Source: Blastococcus sp. LR1 (GTDB lineage Bacteria; Actinomycetota; Actinomycetes; Mycobacteriales; Geodermatophilaceae). Taken from it: 64,000 nt of DNA. The stretch lies in assembly GCF_020166105.1 (NCBI RefSeq), contig NZ_JAIUJY010000003.1, positions 186,001-250,000 on the forward strand. The letters run 5' to 3'. Both the position numbers and the translations under genes were made by a program. Positions 43,717 to 51,933 of the stretch are shown piece after piece (within the stretch, counting starts at the first letter, position 1; each line of letters begins with the position of its first letter). Under the pieces are notes generated by a model, which was not told the origin of the DNA, did not search any database, and was given only the letters and a program-made list of their open reading frames with translations.

Positions 43717-45330
43717 TCAGGCGAGCTGCGCGGCCACCAGCGGCTCGAGGGTGATGGTCGGGTGCCGCTGCTGCAGCATCCGCAGCGCCCACTTGTCGGT
43801 GAACAGCGCCAGCAGCTCACCGTTCGAGCGCTGCACGACCTCGGTGCCGCCCGAGGCGGTCACCAGCGGCACCGACGCCTCGTCGGTGCGCATCGCGATG
43901 CTGTACGGCAGCCGGTCGAGGTGGACGGCGGCGTTGAACTCGTGCTCCATCCGGTGCGTGGCCACCTCGAACTGCATCGGCCCGACGACGGCGAGCACGG
44001 GGGAGCCGTCGCCCCGGCGGTCGGAGCGCAGCACCTGCACCACGCCCTCGGAGTCCAGCTGCTCGATGCCCTTGCGGAACTGCTTGTGCTTGGCGGTGTC
44101 CTTGCTCCGGACGACTCCGAAGTGCTCGGGCGCGAAGGTGGTCAGCGGGGGGAAGTTCACCGGCTTCTCGCTGTACAGGCTGTCGCCGACGCCCAGGGCG
44201 TTCGCGTTGACCAGACCCACGACGTCGCCGGGGTAGGCGAGGTCGACGACCTCGCGGTCACGGCCGAACACCTGCTGGGCGTACTTGGTGGCGAACGGGC
44301 GCTTGGTGCGGCCGTGGGTGACGACCATGCCGCGCTCGAAGACGCCGGAGCAGATGCGGATGTAGGCCAGCCGGTCGCGGTGGGCGGCGTCCATGCCGGA
44401 CTGGACCTTGAAGACGAACGCGCTGAACGGGGCGGCCAGGTCGCGCACCACGCCCTCGGCGTCCGGACGCCCGGCCGGCGGGGGCGCCAGGTCGACCAGG
44501 GTGTCCAGCAGGGCTCCGACGCCGAAGTTCGACACCGCCGAGGCGAACAGCACCGGGGTGCTGATCCCGCCGAGGAAGGACTCCTGGTCGTGGTTCTGGC
44601 CGGACTCGGTGAGCAGCTCGGCCTCCTCCTGCGCCTGGATCCAGACGTCGCCCTCCTGGGCAGCGGCCGCGTCGGCGGAGAGCAGCTCCTCGGGGGCGAT
44701 CGTGGCGCCGCCGGCGGTGCGGGTGAAGCGGCGGAAGTCGCCGCTGCGCCGGTCGAGCACGCCGCGGAAGTCGCCGGCGATGCCCACCGGCCAGGTCAGC
44801 GGGGTCGGCGTCAGGCCGGTGCTCTCGGCGATCTCGTCCATCAGCTCGAGGGCGTCCTTGCCCGGGCGGTCCCACTTGTTGATGACCGTGAGGATCGGGA
44901 TGCCGCGGTGCTTGCAGACGGCGAAGAGCTTCATCGTCTGCGCCTCGAGGCCCTTGGCGGCGTCGACGAGCATCACCGCGGCGTCGACCGCCGTCAGCAC
45001 CCGGTAGGTGTCCTCGGAGAAGTCGGCGTGACCGGGGGTGTCGAGCAGGTTGACGACGGCGTCGCGGTAGCCGAACTGCAGGGCGGCCGAGGTGATGGAG
45101 ATGCCGCGGTCCTTCTCCATGTCCATCCAGTCCGACACCGTGCCGCGACGGCCGGCCTTGCCGTGCACCGCGCCGGCCGAGCCGATCACGCGGGCGTGCA
45201 GCGCGAGGGCCTCGGTGAGCGTGGACTTGCCGGCGTCGGGGTGGCTGATGACGGCGAACGTGCGCCGCCGGGCGGCTTCCTCGACCGCAGTGCCGGCCGG
45301 TGCGGAGGGGGTGGAGGCAGCGGCAGTCAC
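43717..45330 (-). CDS. prfC: Peptide chain release factor 3
   Basis: A 537-residue translational GTPase that recycles RF1/RF2 from the ribosome. GTP-binding elements: ISHPDAGKSTLTEAL (P-loop), DRGISITS (switch I), LLDTPGHADFSEDTYR (switch II) and INKWDRPGKDALELMDEI (guanine base). RF3-specific blocks follow: RFTRTAGGATIAPEEL, FSAFVFKVQSGMDAAHRDRLAYIRICSG and GPMQFEVATHRMEHEF. Start GTG 45330 is chosen because TAGCGT (45338-45343) ends 7 nt upstream, which makes it a leaderless gene; GTG 45366 is the upstream alternative. Confidence 0.95.
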   Translation of the reverse strand: MTAAASTPSAPAGTAVEEAARRRTFAVISHPDAGKSTLTEALALHARVIGSAGAVHGKAGRRGTVSDWMDMEKDRGISITSAALQFGYRDAVVNLLDTPGHADFSEDTYRVLTAVDAAVMLVDAAKGLEAQTMKLFAVCKHRGIPILTVINKWDRPGKDALELMDEIAESTGLTPTPLTWPVGIAGDFRGVLDRRSGDFRRFTRTAGGATIAPEELLSADAAAAQEGDVWIQAQEEAELLTESGQNHDQESFLGGISTPVLFASAVSNFGVGALLDTLVDLAPPPAGRPDAEGVVRDLAAPFSAFVFKVQSGMDAAHRDRLAYIRICSGVFERGMVVTHGRTKRPFATKYAQQVFGRDREVVDLAYPGDVVGLVNANALGVGDSLYSEKPVNFPPLTTFAPEHFGVVRSKDTAKHKQFRKGIEQLDSEGVVQVLRSDRRGDGSPVLAVVGPMQFEVATHRMEHEFNAAVHLDRLPYSIAMRTDEASVPLVTASGGTEVVQRSNGELLALFTDKWALRMLQQRHPTITLEPLVAAQLA

Positions 45331-45380
45331 GCGGGAAACGCTACAGGCGTCAGTCGGCCATACCACCGGTCGGCTTCCGG

Positions 45381-45420
45381 CCCCGCTCCTCGCTCGTTCC
45401 TCGCTGCGATGCTCACGGCA
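45381..45420 (-). repeat. GAGCGAGG-rich intergenic repeat
   Basis: On the minus strand, directly after the aminopropyltransferase stop, stands a series of AGCGAGG-type units (...CAGCGAGGAACGAGCGAGGAGC). I recall such near-repetitive tracts next to genes in many high-GC actinobacteria. A related pattern lies at the ureB start (30970-31035). Confidence 0.4.
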
Positions 45421-45423
45421 CCG

Positions 45424-46977
45424 TCAGTCGACGTACCCCCCGCGCATGTCCTCGACGATGAGCGGCCGGTCGAGCGTCGAGGGCGTCAGCCGCTGCCGCG
45501 GGCGGTCGGCGGGGAAGACGGCGGAGGCCGCCAGGACGGCGTCGTCGAGGAACCGCAGGGCCGGCGCGTCCGGCGACAGCACGGGCGCCGGCGGCTCATC
45601 GCCGGCCTGGGCGAGCGCGAAGCCCCAGTCACCGAAGCTGGGCACGTGCACGTGGTACGGCGTGGCCGCCAGCCCCGCTGCGTCGAGCGTGGAGATCGTG
45701 CGCCAGAAGGCGGTCGGCGTGGAGTAGGCGCTGCCGGCCTGCACGGTGACCAGGCCGTCGGGTGCCAGCGTGGCGGCGACGAGCCCGTAGAACTCCTCGG
45801 AGTAGAGCCGGCCGAGCACCGGGGTGTCGGGATCGGGCATGTCGACGACCACCGCGTCGAAGCTGGTCGCCGCCGGGGTGCGCAGCCAGGCGAAGGCGTC
45901 CTCGGTCACGACCTCGACCCGGGGGTCGTCCAGGGCGCGGTCGTTGAGGCCGGCGAGGCGGGTGCGGGCGAGCTCGATCACCTCGGGGTCCAGCTCCACC
46001 TGCACGACCTCGCGCACGGACGGGTGCCGCAGCGCCTCGCGGGCGGCCAGGCCGTCGCCGCCGCCGAGGATCAGCACGCGGGCGGGATCCCGGGCCAGCA
46101 CGGGGTGGACCAGCGACTCCGTGTAGCGGTGCTCGTCGCGGCTGGAGAACTGCAGGTCGCCGTCGAGGTAGAGCCGCACGTCCCCGGCCCGGTCGGTCAG
46201 CACGATCTCCTGGTAGCGGGACCGCTCGACGGCGACCACCGGGTCGTCGTAGAGGCGCTGGCGGGCGGTGGTCTCGATGTCCTGGGCGCGCAGCAGCAGC
46301 ACGCCGAGCACCGCCGCGGCGACGAGCAGAGCGGCGGTCGCGGCGCGCCGGGCCCGGGTGCTCAGCTGGGGTCGCAGCAGGACGGTCGCCACGACCGCGG
46401 CGGCGAGCAGGTTGATGACGCCGGTCAGTGCGGCGCCGCGGATCTGCCCGGCCAGCGGCAGGAGCAGGAACGGCCAGGTCAGACCGCCGATCAGCGCACC
46501 GGCGTAGTCGGCGGCGTTCAGGTCGGCGAGCAGTTTGCCCGAGCCCTCGGCGTCGATGCCGGTGCGGCCGGTCTGCAGCAGCGTCATCAGCAGCGGCACC
46601 TCGGCGCCGACGAGCACGCCGATGACCGCGGTCGCGCCGAGCAGCACCGCCGAGCTGGTGCCGTAGAACGAGAACGACACGTAGAGCGTGACCGCGCTGA
46701 GCCCGCCGACGACCCCGAGCAGGATCTCCACCGCGACGAAGGTGGCGGCCGGCCGGTGCAGGAACGGCTTCACCAGCAGCGCGCCGGCCCCGAGGGCGGC
46801 GACGAAGCCGGCCACGATCAGCGAGGTCTGCGTGATGCCGCCGCCGACCAGGCTCGCCGACAGGGTGAGCAGGACCAGCTCGTAGATCAGCCCGCAGGCG
46901 GCGCACACCGCGACCGCGGCGAGCAGCAGCGGCCGGGCGCGGGGCCCGACCGCCGTCGTCCGCTCGGCGGTGGTCAC
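45424..46977 (-). CDS. speE: Membrane-anchored polyamine aminopropyltransferase (spermidine-synthase-like)
   Basis: A 517-residue fusion of about seven N-terminal membrane helices (residues ~15-230, from PLLLAAVAVCAACGLIYELVLLTLS) and a C-terminal spermidine-synthase Rossmann domain (~240-517). The latter has YQEIVLT, LYLDGDLQFSSRDEHRYTESLVHPVL, the decarboxy-SAM motif VLILGGGDGLAAREAL, and DAVVVDMPDPDTPVLGRLYSEEFY. The C-terminal RLTPSTLDRPLIVEDMRGGYVD is typical of this actinobacterial group. GTG 46977 is 5 bp from the DUF350 stop. Last gene of a five-gene operon. Actual donor and acceptor are unknown; it need not make spermidine. Confidence 0.88.
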   Translation of the reverse strand: MTTAERTTAVGPRARPLLLAAVAVCAACGLIYELVLLTLSASLVGGGITQTSLIVAGFVAALGAGALLVKPFLHRPAATFVAVEILLGVVGGLSAVTLYVSFSFYGTSSAVLLGATAVIGVLVGAEVPLLMTLLQTGRTGIDAEGSGKLLADLNAADYAGALIGGLTWPFLLLPLAGQIRGAALTGVINLLAAAVVATVLLRPQLSTRARRAATAALLVAAAVLGVLLLRAQDIETTARQRLYDDPVVAVERSRYQEIVLTDRAGDVRLYLDGDLQFSSRDEHRYTESLVHPVLARDPARVLILGGGDGLAAREALRHPSVREVVQVELDPEVIELARTRLAGLNDRALDDPRVEVVTEDAFAWLRTPAATSFDAVVVDMPDPDTPVLGRLYSEEFYGLVAATLAPDGLVTVQAGSAYSTPTAFWRTISTLDAAGLAATPYHVHVPSFGDWGFALAQAGDEPPAPVLSPDAPALRFLDDAVLAASAVFPADRPRQRLTPSTLDRPLIVEDMRGGYVD

Positions 46978-46982
46978 GCCGG

Positions 46983-47447
46983 TCAGGACAGGGCGGCGGC
47001 GTTCACCGCAGCGATCGCGACGAGGCTGGCGCCGATCGCCCAGGCGGTGCCCGTCATCCGCGGGGTGTTCACGACGTCGCGCAGGTTGCCGGGCACGAAC
47101 GCGTCGAGCAGCCGCAGCGCCACCGCCTGCAGGACCACGCCGAGCACGCCGTAGACCGCGGAGTCGACCAGGCCCTGGCCGAGGCTGTCGTCGCTGGTCA
47201 TGATCGAGGTGACCACGATGATCGCCAGCGCCAGGTGGTTGGCACCGAGCAGGATCGCGGCGTTCGGGTTGTGGTCGGTGTAGACCTGGGTGCGCAGGTT
47301 GCCCGGCGTGAGCAGGTCCAGCGCGAGGAAGCCCAGCGCCAGCACCGCGAAGCCGATGGCGAAGTAGAGCAGCGTCGCGAGCACCCCGTCCCCGAGCGCT
47401 GCGCCGTCCACGCTGCCGAACTCCAGCGCCTGCCATGTCGTGCTCAC
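46983..47447 (-). CDS. DUF350 family membrane protein
   Basis: A 154-residue protein with four helices, built as two repeated helix pairs: LLYFAIGFAVLALGFLALDLLTPGNL and later VLQAVALRLLDAFVPGNLRDVV, each ending in the conserved PGNL. This internal repeat is the DUF350 hallmark. Start GTG 47447 has an AGGAGG site. It stands between the DUF4247 and aminopropyltransferase genes, 5 bp from the latter. DUF350 proteins occur with SpeE-like and glutathionylspermidine-synthase-like genes in several phyla; a channel or membrane anchor role is suspected. Confidence 0.85.
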   Translation of the reverse strand: MSTTWQALEFGSVDGAALGDGVLATLLYFAIGFAVLALGFLALDLLTPGNLRTQVYTDHNPNAAILLGANHLALAIIVVTSIMTSDDSLGQGLVDSAVYGVLGVVLQAVALRLLDAFVPGNLRDVVNTPRMTGTAWAIGASLVAIAAVNAAALS

Positions 47448-47478
47448 GTCGGGGTTCCTCCTGGGATCGGGTGCTGGG

Positions 47479-47886
47479 TCATTTGCCGTCGCCCGGGCCG
47501 CCGCCGCCACCGGCGCCGGCGGGGGAGCCGGGCCGGAAACCGGGCCCGAGGAAGGCGAAGAAGCCGCCCCGGTACCGGCCGTCGAGGTCTTCGACGCGGA
47601 CGGTGCTGCCGCCGGTCGCCGCGGTGACGATCACGATGTCGTCGTCGTAGCGGAGGTACTCGTTGCCGCCGTCGGCCTGGCGCTCGGCGGGCGGCACGGC
47701 GTCGGCGATCGCCGCGGTGGTCGTGCCCACCGGGTCGGGCGAGGCGTAGGTGGCGGTGTCGCCGTCGGAGTCGGTCAGCCGGTAGGTGTCCTCGAGGAAG
47801 CCGCGGACGTTCCCACCGCTGCCGCAACCGGTCAGCAGGACGATGGCGGCCAGCGCGAGGGCGGCCAGCCGGCGGGGTGCGCTCAC
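47479..47886 (-). CDS. DUF4247 lipoprotein
   Basis: A 135-residue protein with a lipoprotein signal: RRLAALALAAIVLLTGCGSGG (lipobox LTGC, Cys ~21). After it VRGFLEDTYRLTDSDGDTATYASPDPVGTTTAAIADAVPP and YLRYDDDIVIVTAATGGSTVRVEDLDGRYRGGFF match the DUF4247 family as I know it. The protein ends in a Gly/Pro-rich tail. The GTG overlaps the DUF2617 stop. Located outside the membrane, it may be the extracytoplasmic part of the operon's complex. Confidence 0.78.
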   Translation of the reverse strand: MSAPRRLAALALAAIVLLTGCGSGGNVRGFLEDTYRLTDSDGDTATYASPDPVGTTTAAIADAVPPAERQADGGNEYLRYDDDIVIVTAATGGSTVRVEDLDGRYRGGFFAFLGPGFRPGSPAGAGGGGGPGDGK

Positions 47887-48392
47887 GGGGTCCACCTGCT
47901 CCGGGTCGTGACGATCTCGCCGGTCTCGCCGTCGGGGTAGAGGTGCCAGGTGTCCCACGTCCAGCCGCCTCCGGCGAGGGGCTGCGCGGTGAGGGCGGTC
48001 AGCGCGCCCGTCGAGCCGGGGAAGGCGCCGAGCAGCCAGCCCGGTTCGCCGGCCGCGCGGGCGCGCAGCCGGTCGGCGGTGGCGTCCAGCGCGGCGCGGG
48101 ACGTGCGCTCGACGGTGGAGGTGAGCTCGTAGCCGTCGGCCCGGCGGTGCCGGGGGAGTGGTTCCCCGCCGGCGAGGACGGCGTCGCAGGAGATCTCCTC
48201 GGTGAGCCGGGAGCCGCGCGCGTGCGCCGTGACGACGTGGGACGCGCCGAGCACTCCCAGCACGATTCCGCCGCCGGCGCCGTCGGAGAGCCTCAGCTCG
48301 GCGAGCGGGGTCGGCGCCGGGCGGTCCAGGACCAGCCCCAGGGAGGCGGCGGCGACGTCCCGGGGCTCGATGTCGAGCAGGTGCAGGCTCAC
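47883..48392 (-). CDS. DUF2617 family protein
   Basis: A 169-residue soluble protein. Recognised by family context and by LELRLSDGAGGGIVLGVLGASHVVTAH-type beta strands, then FPGSTGALTALTAQPLAGGGWTWDTWHLYPDGETGEIVTTRSRWTP at the end. DUF2617 proteins occur in actinobacteria in the same cluster. GTG 48392 overlaps the DUF4178 stop, and its stop overlaps the DUF4247 start, so translation is coupled. Function unknown. Confidence 0.75.
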   Translation of the reverse strand: MSLHLLDIEPRDVAAASLGLVLDRPAPTPLAELRLSDGAGGGIVLGVLGASHVVTAHARGSRLTEEISCDAVLAGGEPLPRHRRADGYELTSTVERTSRAALDATADRLRARAAGEPGWLLGAFPGSTGALTALTAQPLAGGGWTWDTWHLYPDGETGEIVTTRSRWTP

Positions 48393-49003
48393 GGCGTCTC
48401 GCCGGTGCGGTGGTAGACGGTGAGCTCGCCGCGGAGAACCGCGCGGCCGGTGGAGACCTCCCAGGACTGGGTCGGCGCCCAGCGCTCGAAGGCGAGCAGC
48501 CCGGTCTTGTCCGCCGTCGCGTAGTCGGCGTAGTCCACGGTGCCGGTCGGCGGGGTGCCGGTGGTGCCCTCGGCGGTGTAGTTCGCCCGCCCGCGCTCGA
48601 CCTGCCGGTGCACCCGGTCGTCGAGGACGACGTCGCCACCGGGCTCGAGGTTCGTGCCCTCACGGCGCATCCAGAGGGTCATCTCCAGGTCGCCCTCGTC
48701 GTCCTCGACGGTGAGCCAGCGGCGTCCGGTGGAGCCGTCGAGCAGGTGCTCCTTCCACGTCATGCCGCCCTCCTCGAGGGAGATCGTGCCGCGGACGACG
48801 TGGTCGATGCCGGCGTAGGTGATGACGTCGCCGACGCCGATCCGGTGCGGGTCGTAGACGTCGGGCTCGTCGGCGAGCGGGTCGACGCGGGGTCCCGGCC
48901 GGGCGGCTGCGAGGTTCCGCCGGCGGAGCACCAGGATGACCGCGGCGAGGACCACGAGGGCGACCAGCACCACGATCAGCAGGACGAGGAGCACGTCGGA
49001 CAT
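48389..49003 (-). CDS. DUF4178 membrane-anchored protein
   Basis: A 204-residue protein with one N-terminal helix (VLLVLLIVVLVALVVLAAVILVLRRR) and a cytosolic beta-rich DUF4178 domain: DPHRIGVGDVITYAGIDHVVRGTISLEEGGMTWKEHLLD, RRWLTVEDDEGDLEMTLW and a final SWEVSTGRAVLRGELTVYHR. First gene of the operon; ATG 49003 has GGAGG upstream and a TAGGTT -10 at 49040-49045. DUF4178 proteins accompany SpeE-like aminopropyltransferases in other bacteria too. Confidence 0.82.
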   Translation of the reverse strand: MSDVLLVLLIVVLVALVVLAAVILVLRRRNLAAARPGPRVDPLADEPDVYDPHRIGVGDVITYAGIDHVVRGTISLEEGGMTWKEHLLDGSTGRRWLTVEDDEGDLEMTLWMRREGTNLEPGGDVVLDDRVHRQVERGRANYTAEGTTGTPPTGTVDYADYATADKTGLLAFERWAPTQSWEVSTGRAVLRGELTVYHRTGETP

Positions 49004-49039
49004 CGGGCGGCCTCCGGGAGTGGGGAACGGGCCGTGCCG

Positions 49040-49045
49040 AACCTA
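49040..49045 (-). promoter_or_regulatory. -10 hexamer TAGGTT of the DUF4178-speE operon
   Basis: TAGGTT on the minus strand, about 37 bp upstream of the ATG at 49003, leaving a ~30-nt leader with a GGAGG ribosome site. Confidence 0.45.
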
Positions 49046-49153
49046 TCGCCCGCACTCCCACCCGGCGTCACCCGGGAAAACCGATCGCGACGGGGCGGGG
49101 CCGTCGTGCAGCATCGCCGGGGAACAGCCGCACCACCCGAGGAGCACCTGCAC

Positions 49154-49648
49154 GTGGAGAGCCTGACCGACAAGCAGCTGCGCCGATCGTTCGTGAACTG
49201 CTCGCGGGGAGAGGCCGCCGGCCTCAGCCTGCCCCGGAACTTCGCCGATCTGCCCTGGCCGGACCTGGAGTTCCTGGGCTGGCGGGATCCGAAGGCGCCG
49301 CTGCGCGGATACCTGGTCGTGCCGCGCGACGACGGGTACGTGGGGGTCGCGCTTCGGGCCGCCGAGAGCCGCATGTCCAGCCGCACCGCGGCGATGTGCC
49401 TGCTCTGCCAGACCGAGCAGTCCGGCGACGCGATCTCGCTGTTCACCGCTCGTCGCACGGGCGCGGCCGGCCGGAACGGGAACACCGTCGGCACCTACAT
49501 CTGCGCAGACCTGGCCTGCGCCGCACGGGTGCGCACCGAGATCCCGGCGTGGTTGCGGACGCTGGATCCCGAGGAGGTCGTGCGTGAGCGGACGGCGGAG
49601 CTGCGGGAGCGGGTGGACGGCTTCCTCGCTGCCGTGGAGCGCGACTGA
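49154..49648 (+). CDS. FBP-domain protein (EF-G-binding / FusB-like, C-terminal treble-clef zinc finger)
   Basis: A 164-residue protein. The C-terminal part has a four-cysteine treble-clef zinc finger: MCLLCQTEQ and YICADLACAARVRTE, matching the FusB-family zinc-binding domain (FBP_C) that binds elongation factor G. N-terminal SLTDKQLRRSFVNCSRGEAAGLSLP and LEFLGWRDPKAPLRGYLVV are shared by actinobacterial members. FusB rescues ribosomes stalled by fusidic acid; resistance here is only inferred. GTG 49154 has GAGGAG. Divergent from the DUF4178 operon. Confidence 0.82.
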   Translation: MESLTDKQLRRSFVNCSRGEAAGLSLPRNFADLPWPDLEFLGWRDPKAPLRGYLVVPRDDGYVGVALRAAESRMSSRTAAMCLLCQTEQSGDAISLFTARRTGAAGRNGNTVGTYICADLACAARVRTEIPAWLRTLDPEEVVRERTAELRERVDGFLAAVERD

Positions 49649-49719
49649 CGGTCGGCGTCGGCCCCTCGCCGCGTGATCGTCATGTGTGGAACCCCAGGTG
49701 GGCGGGGAGTTCCCGGAGC

Positions 49720-50337
49720 ATGACCGAGACCTCGCCCCTCCGTGCCCTCGCCCTGGTCTGCAGCCTCAAGGCCTCGCCCGCGCCGTCCAGCAGCGACCTG
49801 ATCGCCCGTCAGGTGCTGGCCGAGCTGGCGAAGCACGGCGTCGCCGGGGACGTCGTGCGGGTGGCGGACCACGACGTGAAGCCCGGCGTCGAGGTGGACA
49901 TGGGCGAGGGTGACCAGTGGCCGGCGATCCGCGAGCAGATGATGGCCGCCGACATCCTCATCGTCTCGACGCCGACCTGGGTCGGGCACATGAGCAGCAT
50001 CGCCCAGCGGGTGCTGGAGCGGCTGGACGGCGAGCTGTCGGAGACCGACGACTCAGGGCGACCGAAGGTGACCGGCAAGGTGGCGGTGGTGTCGGTCGTC
50101 GGGAACGAGGACGGCGCGCACAAGATCATCGCGGACCTGTTCCAGGGGCTGAACGACATCGGCTTCACGATCCCGGCCCAGGGGGCCACGTACTGGAACG
50201 ACCAGGCGATGGGCGGGACCGACTATCTGGACCTCGACGAGACGCCCGAGGCGGTCGCCTCCACCACCGCGACGCTGGCGGAGAACGCCGCGCACCTGGC
50301 CCGGGCGCTGCGCTCGACGCCGTACCCGGGCGCCTGA
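49720..50337 (+). CDS. Flavodoxin-fold NADPH-dependent FMN reductase-like protein
   Basis: A 205-residue flavodoxin-like protein. FMN loop: LVCSLKASPAPSSSDLIARQVLAEL near the start. Isoalloxazine loop: ILIVSTPTWVGHMSSIAQRVLERLD, followed by GKVAVVSVVGNEDGAHKIIADLFQGL. The ATYWNDQAMGGTDYLDLDETP segment is common in actinobacterial NAD(P)H reductases of this subgroup. ATG 49720 follows CCCGGAGC. No clear operon partner; the FBP gene is 71 bp upstream. Confidence 0.82.
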   Translation: MTETSPLRALALVCSLKASPAPSSSDLIARQVLAELAKHGVAGDVVRVADHDVKPGVEVDMGEGDQWPAIREQMMAADILIVSTPTWVGHMSSIAQRVLERLDGELSETDDSGRPKVTGKVAVVSVVGNEDGAHKIIADLFQGLNDIGFTIPAQGATYWNDQAMGGTDYLDLDETPEAVASTTATLAENAAHLARALRSTPYPGA

Positions 50338-50343
50338 ACCGGC

Positions 50344-51609
50344 TCAGGCCGGAAGCGACTCCCGGCTCGGGTCGAGCACCGGCTCGGGGCGACCGGCGCG
50401 GCGACGCCGCAGGCGCACGCCCGCGATCGCCGCGAGGGCGAGGACGACGAGCACTGTCGCGTAGACCTCGGTGACGGTCTCCAGGGGAACGGAGCCGGCG
50501 ACGGCGCCGGCGATGATCGCGGGCACGCTGAAGCTGAGGTAGCCGACCACGAAGATGCTCGACATCAGGCCTGCGCGGTCCGCCGGCGCCACTCCGGCGC
50601 TGGCGGTGGCGACCGCGCCGAGGAAGGCCAGGCCGAAGCCGACGCCGGAGACCACGGCGGAGATGAAGAGCGCCACGGTCTGCACGGTCAGCAGTGCGCC
50701 GATCGTGCCGGTGACACCGACGGCGAAGATCGAGGCGCCGGCCACCATGGCTCGCTCGTGGGCGAGCGTGCGGCCCATGACCGCGCCGATCGCGGCCGAT
50801 CCCTGCATCGCCAGGACGAGGAGGCTGCCGACCAGGTGGTCCTCGATCCCGAAGACCGAGGCCGCGACGGACGGGCCCAGGGACAGGTAGAGCCCGCCGA
50901 GCGCCCATGCGGCGAGGAGTACCGGCAGCACCGCGACGAACGCCGGCCGCTGGGAGCGGGGGACCCGCACCGTGGGACGCAGCGAGGCGAGTGCACCCGG
51001 GGCACGGGGCGAGGTCTCGGGGAGGAGCGACACCGTGGCGGCCGCCAGGACCAGGGCTCCGGTGAGGGCGATGAACACCCATCGGGTCGGCTCGGCCACG
51101 AACTCGACCACCACGCCGGCGCCCACCACGCCGATCGACAGGCCGAATCCCGGCGCCGCACTGTTGACCAGGGCGCCCAGGGGCTTGTCGGGGCGCTGGG
51201 TGTCCAGCAGGGCCGCGCCGAGCGTGCCGGTCAGGGCACCCATGGAGATGCCCTGCAGCACGCGGGCGGCCAGCAGCCATCCGACGCTGTCGGCGCTGAG
51301 GAAGACGACCATCGCGACGGCCTGCAGGAGGAGGCCGCCGACGAGCACCGGCCGGCGGCCCACGTGGTCGGAGAGCCCGCCGACCACCAGCAGCGCCGCG
51401 AGCAGGGCCATCGCGTAGATGCCGAAGACCGTGGTCAGCATCCCTGGCCCGAAGCCGAACTCCTCCTGGTAGACGCGGTACAGCGGCGTCGGGACGCCGG
51501 AGGCGGCGAGCACGAGCAGCAGGATGCCGGACGCCGTCCAGAAGGCAGGGGCTCTGGTGAGCGTCGGGGTCGGCACAAGTGGTGGCAAGGGTCGGGCACG
51601 CGCGGGCAT
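50344..51609 (-). CDS. MFS transporter
   Basis: A 421-residue, 12-helix major facilitator. The family motif A between helices 2 and 3 is seen as GGLSDHVGRRPVLVGG. The N-terminal helix is FWTASGILLLVLAASGVPTPLYRVY. A second-half counterpart, LLVLAMQGSAAIGAVMGRTL, marks helix 8. The group is drug/sugar-type export, with no substrate visible. It converges with the FMN reductase gene (6 bp). Start ATG 51609 has a GGGTGGGG purine tract. Confidence 0.85.
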   Translation of the reverse strand: MPARARPLPPLVPTPTLTRAPAFWTASGILLLVLAASGVPTPLYRVYQEEFGFGPGMLTTVFGIYAMALLAALLVVGGLSDHVGRRPVLVGGLLLQAVAMVVFLSADSVGWLLAARVLQGISMGALTGTLGAALLDTQRPDKPLGALVNSAAPGFGLSIGVVGAGVVVEFVAEPTRWVFIALTGALVLAAATVSLLPETSPRAPGALASLRPTVRVPRSQRPAFVAVLPVLLAAWALGGLYLSLGPSVAASVFGIEDHLVGSLLVLAMQGSAAIGAVMGRTLAHERAMVAGASIFAVGVTGTIGALLTVQTVALFISAVVSGVGFGLAFLGAVATASAGVAPADRAGLMSSIFVVGYLSFSVPAIIAGAVAGSVPLETVTEVYATVLVVLALAAIAGVRLRRRRAGRPEPVLDPSRESLPA

Positions 51610-51933
51610 TCCCCACCCGGCGTGTCCGTCAGCCGGCTCGGGTGGTCACCGGTTGTTCGGCGACCTCTGGAAGATCAGGATCTCGGTGCCGTCGGGCCCC
51701 AGTTCTGCAGCGTCAGCAGCGGAGTCAGCCGCTCCAGCAGCTGCGGGCCGAACATGCCCTCCAGCCGCTCGCCCGAGAGCTCGTCGGGAGCGATCCCAGC
51801 GCTTGCAGCTGCTGCACGACGCGGTGTCGCAGCACGAACCCCCAGGTCGGAGCCCAGTCCACAGATCAGCGGCCGGCGTTGACAACGGGTGGGCAGCCGG
51901 TGTCGCCAGCGGCGGCGTCGCCGGTGCGCCGAC
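51610..51933. other. 324-bp stretch without an intact gene
   Basis: Between the MFS gene start (51609) and the AGCS symporter stop (51934) I see no intact gene, only the frameshifted relic at 51646-51862. No repeat, tRNA or mobile-element end was recognised. Confidence 0.6.
51646..51862 (-). pseudogene. Small coding relic with two frameshifts
   Basis: Coding-like sequence moves through all three minus frames. From GTG 51862 it reads VDWAPTWGFVLRHRVVQQLQ, then after a one-base loss in the GGG run near 51803 it continues GIAPDELSGERLEGMFGPQLL, and after another in GGGGCCC near 51698 it ends DGTEILIFQRSPNNR at 51646. Joined, these make a smooth ~72-residue protein of normal actinobacterial composition. 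Family not recognised. Either a decaying gene or base errors in G runs. Confidence 0.45.

Noticed and set aside
43498-47154. A 1218-codon open frame on the plus strand
   Set aside because: It is antisense to prfC and speE, whose proteins show full catalytic motifs; long antisense frames are expected at this GC content.
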